A stretch of 64,000 nt of DNA from Variovorax paradoxus. GTDB taxonomy: Bacteria; Pseudomonadota; Gammaproteobacteria; Burkholderiales; Burkholderiaceae_C. A program made the translations under genes and the position numbers. The stretch is taken from NCBI RefSeq assembly GCF_018614875.1, contig NZ_JAGGNW010000027.1:1-64000 (forward strand), given 5' to 3'. Below the pieces are notes generated by a model that saw only the letters and a program-made list of their open reading frames with translations, was not told where the DNA came from and made no database searches. Below are positions 63,248-64,000 of this stretch, piece after piece; position 1 is the stretch's first letter, and each line of letters opens with the position of its first letter.

Positions 63248-64000
63248 TCAACCTTTCGTTGCGGCGAGGTCGGCCGCGCACGGAACGTGCAGCTCGCCGA
63301 CGGTGACGGAACGCGCCGCCAGCACCGCGCGCAAGGTGGCGCGCGCCACCGCTTCGGCGGCCATGATGCCGAGCACGGTCATGCCGGGCCTGGATTCGGA
63401 GGAGGGGCCTTCGAGCGGCACGCGGCCGGTGGCCAGCGCAAACAGCGTGTCGCCGTCGCTCATCGTGTGCACCGGGTTGATGGCGCGCGCGAGGCCGTCG
63501 TGGGCCACGCTGGCGAGGCGGTTGGCCTGCACCTTGGTCAGCACGGCGTCGGTCGCGATCACGCCGAGCGTGGTGTTGGTGCCCGCGAGCAGCGGCTTGG
63601 GCGGCTCGCCGCGCAGCAGCGCGCGGCGCGTGTCGAGCAGCGCAAGGCCATCTTCGGTGCGCGCGCCGGCCACCGGCTGCGCGGTGTCGGGGTCGATCAC
63701 GTCGCCCAGCGCGTTGACCGCGATGAGTGCGCCCACCGTCACGCCGCCCACGGTCACCGAGGCGGTGCCGATGCCGCCTTTCATCGCGCGGTGCACGCCG
63801 AAGAGTTTGCCCACCAGCGCACCGCTGCCGGCGCCCACGTTGCCTTCTTCCGGCGCATCGCGGGTGGCCGCCTCGCAGGCCGCATAGCCGGCCGCGGCGT
63901 CGGGGCGGATGCGCGCGTCGCCCATCGGCAGGTCGAACAGCACGGCGGCCGGCACGATGGGCAGGATGCCGAAGCGCACGTCCATGCCGATGTTGCGCTC
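63248..64000 (-). CDS. P1-family (S58, DmpA/NylC-like) peptidase, 5' partial
   Basis: The frame stays open to base 64000, so the gene enters from outside; the last 250 codons are present. Typical features: DVRFGILPIVPAAVLFDL, EGNVGAGSGALVGKLFG, KGGIGTASV, GALIAVNALGDVID, and the autocleavage/nucleophile motif AGTNTTLGVIATD, with Asn-Thr as the scissile pair and Thr as catalytic N-terminus. Members are N-terminal-nucleophile aminopeptidases or oligomer hydrolases. It is upstream of the TAXI-type gene on the same strand, 7 bases apart. Confidence 0.88.
   Translation of the reverse strand, partial: ERNIGMDVRFGILPIVPAAVLFDLPMGDARIRPDAAAGYAACEAATRDAPEEGNVGAGSGALVGKLFGVHRAMKGGIGTASVTVGGVTVGALIAVNALGDVIDPDTAQPVAGARTEDGLALLDTRRALLRGEPPKPLLAGTNTTLGVIATDAVLTKVQANRLASVAHDGLARAINPVHTMSDGDTLFALATGRVPLEGPSSESRPGMTVLGIMAAEAVARATLRAVLAARSVTVGELHVPCAADLAATKG

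Overview
The window looks like chromosomal DNA of a high-GC betaproteobacterium of the Comamonadaceae, most like Variovorax. This is inferred from protein flavour, codon use and family content; no search was run. There are no rRNA or tRNA genes, IS elements, phage genes or CRISPR arrays that I can see. Gene density is high and no gap exceeds 300 bases; the largest are about 290 bases (before ettA), 250 bases (before the sigma gene) and 245 bases (before the membrane/acyltransferase pair).

Region 1 (1-10.95 kb) is the right end of a hydroxamate-type non-ribosomal peptide siderophore locus. It holds the last NRPS module (A end, PCP, thioesterase), a TonB-dependent receptor, L-ornithine N5-monooxygenase, an IucB-like acyltransferase, an N5-hydroxyornithine formyltransferase, a FhuF-type ferric-siderophore reductase, a PvdE-like peptide exporter, an unrecognised 80-aa protein, an orphan FecR N-terminal-like (DUF4880) mini-protein and a FecI-type sigma factor. 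A perfect 9-1-9 Fur-like palindrome lies upstream of the sigma gene. Three transcription units carry the same exact bipartite motif, TGAACA-N14-CCGTCT, which I propose is this sigma factor's promoter. The gene set resembles the ornibactin/pyoverdine type; Variovorax is known to make variochelins and vacidobactins, but the product cannot be named from this fragment.

Region 2 (11-31 kb) is mostly housekeeping and envelope genes: a Nu-like GST, a PhnD-like binding protein, an outer-membrane barrel, DUF1345 and EamA membrane proteins, an alkylation-repair pair (AdaA-AlkA fusion plus Ogt), phosphomannomutase/phosphoglucomutase, WaaA, TolC, a rhodanese, a PCMT-like protein, a TetR regulator with an operator, MsrA, a His-rich membrane protein followed by a ZnuD-like receptor, an AEC transporter, an OmpA-type lipoprotein unit, PdxH and a MocA-like nucleotidyltransferase.

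Region 3 (31-40 kb) holds a ChaC-SodC coupled pair, an OmpA-like protein, the Entner-Doudoroff enzymes Edd and Eda followed by a HAD dehalogenase, then a compositionally different pair (acyltransferase 3 and an unidentified polytopic membrane protein), glyoxalase I and a second GST.

Region 4 (40-48.4 kb) has a Fur-box-preceded ferric-iron ABC importer (FbpABC type), a PaaI-like thioesterase divergent from a MarR regulator whose palindromic operator overlaps its start codon, an MFS transporter, a MATE transporter and a small secreted His/Tyr/Pro-rich protein.

Region 5 (48.5-58 kb) is a sugar-acid locus: an IlvD/Edd-family dehydratase, KDPGal kinase, KDPGal aldolase and a class II aldolase. 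They are divergent from a GntR/FadR regulator and a complete CUT1-type sugar ABC importer. The set fits a galactonate or arabinonate type De Ley-Doudoroff route.

Region 6 (58-64 kb) holds an RhlE-like DEAD-box helicase with a long Gly-rich tail, EttA, a membrane-anchored TAXI-type binding protein and a truncated P1 (S58) peptidase. Two families of short intergenic repeats occur in regions 4 and 5; one of them supplies the ribosome-binding site of the genes that follow it.
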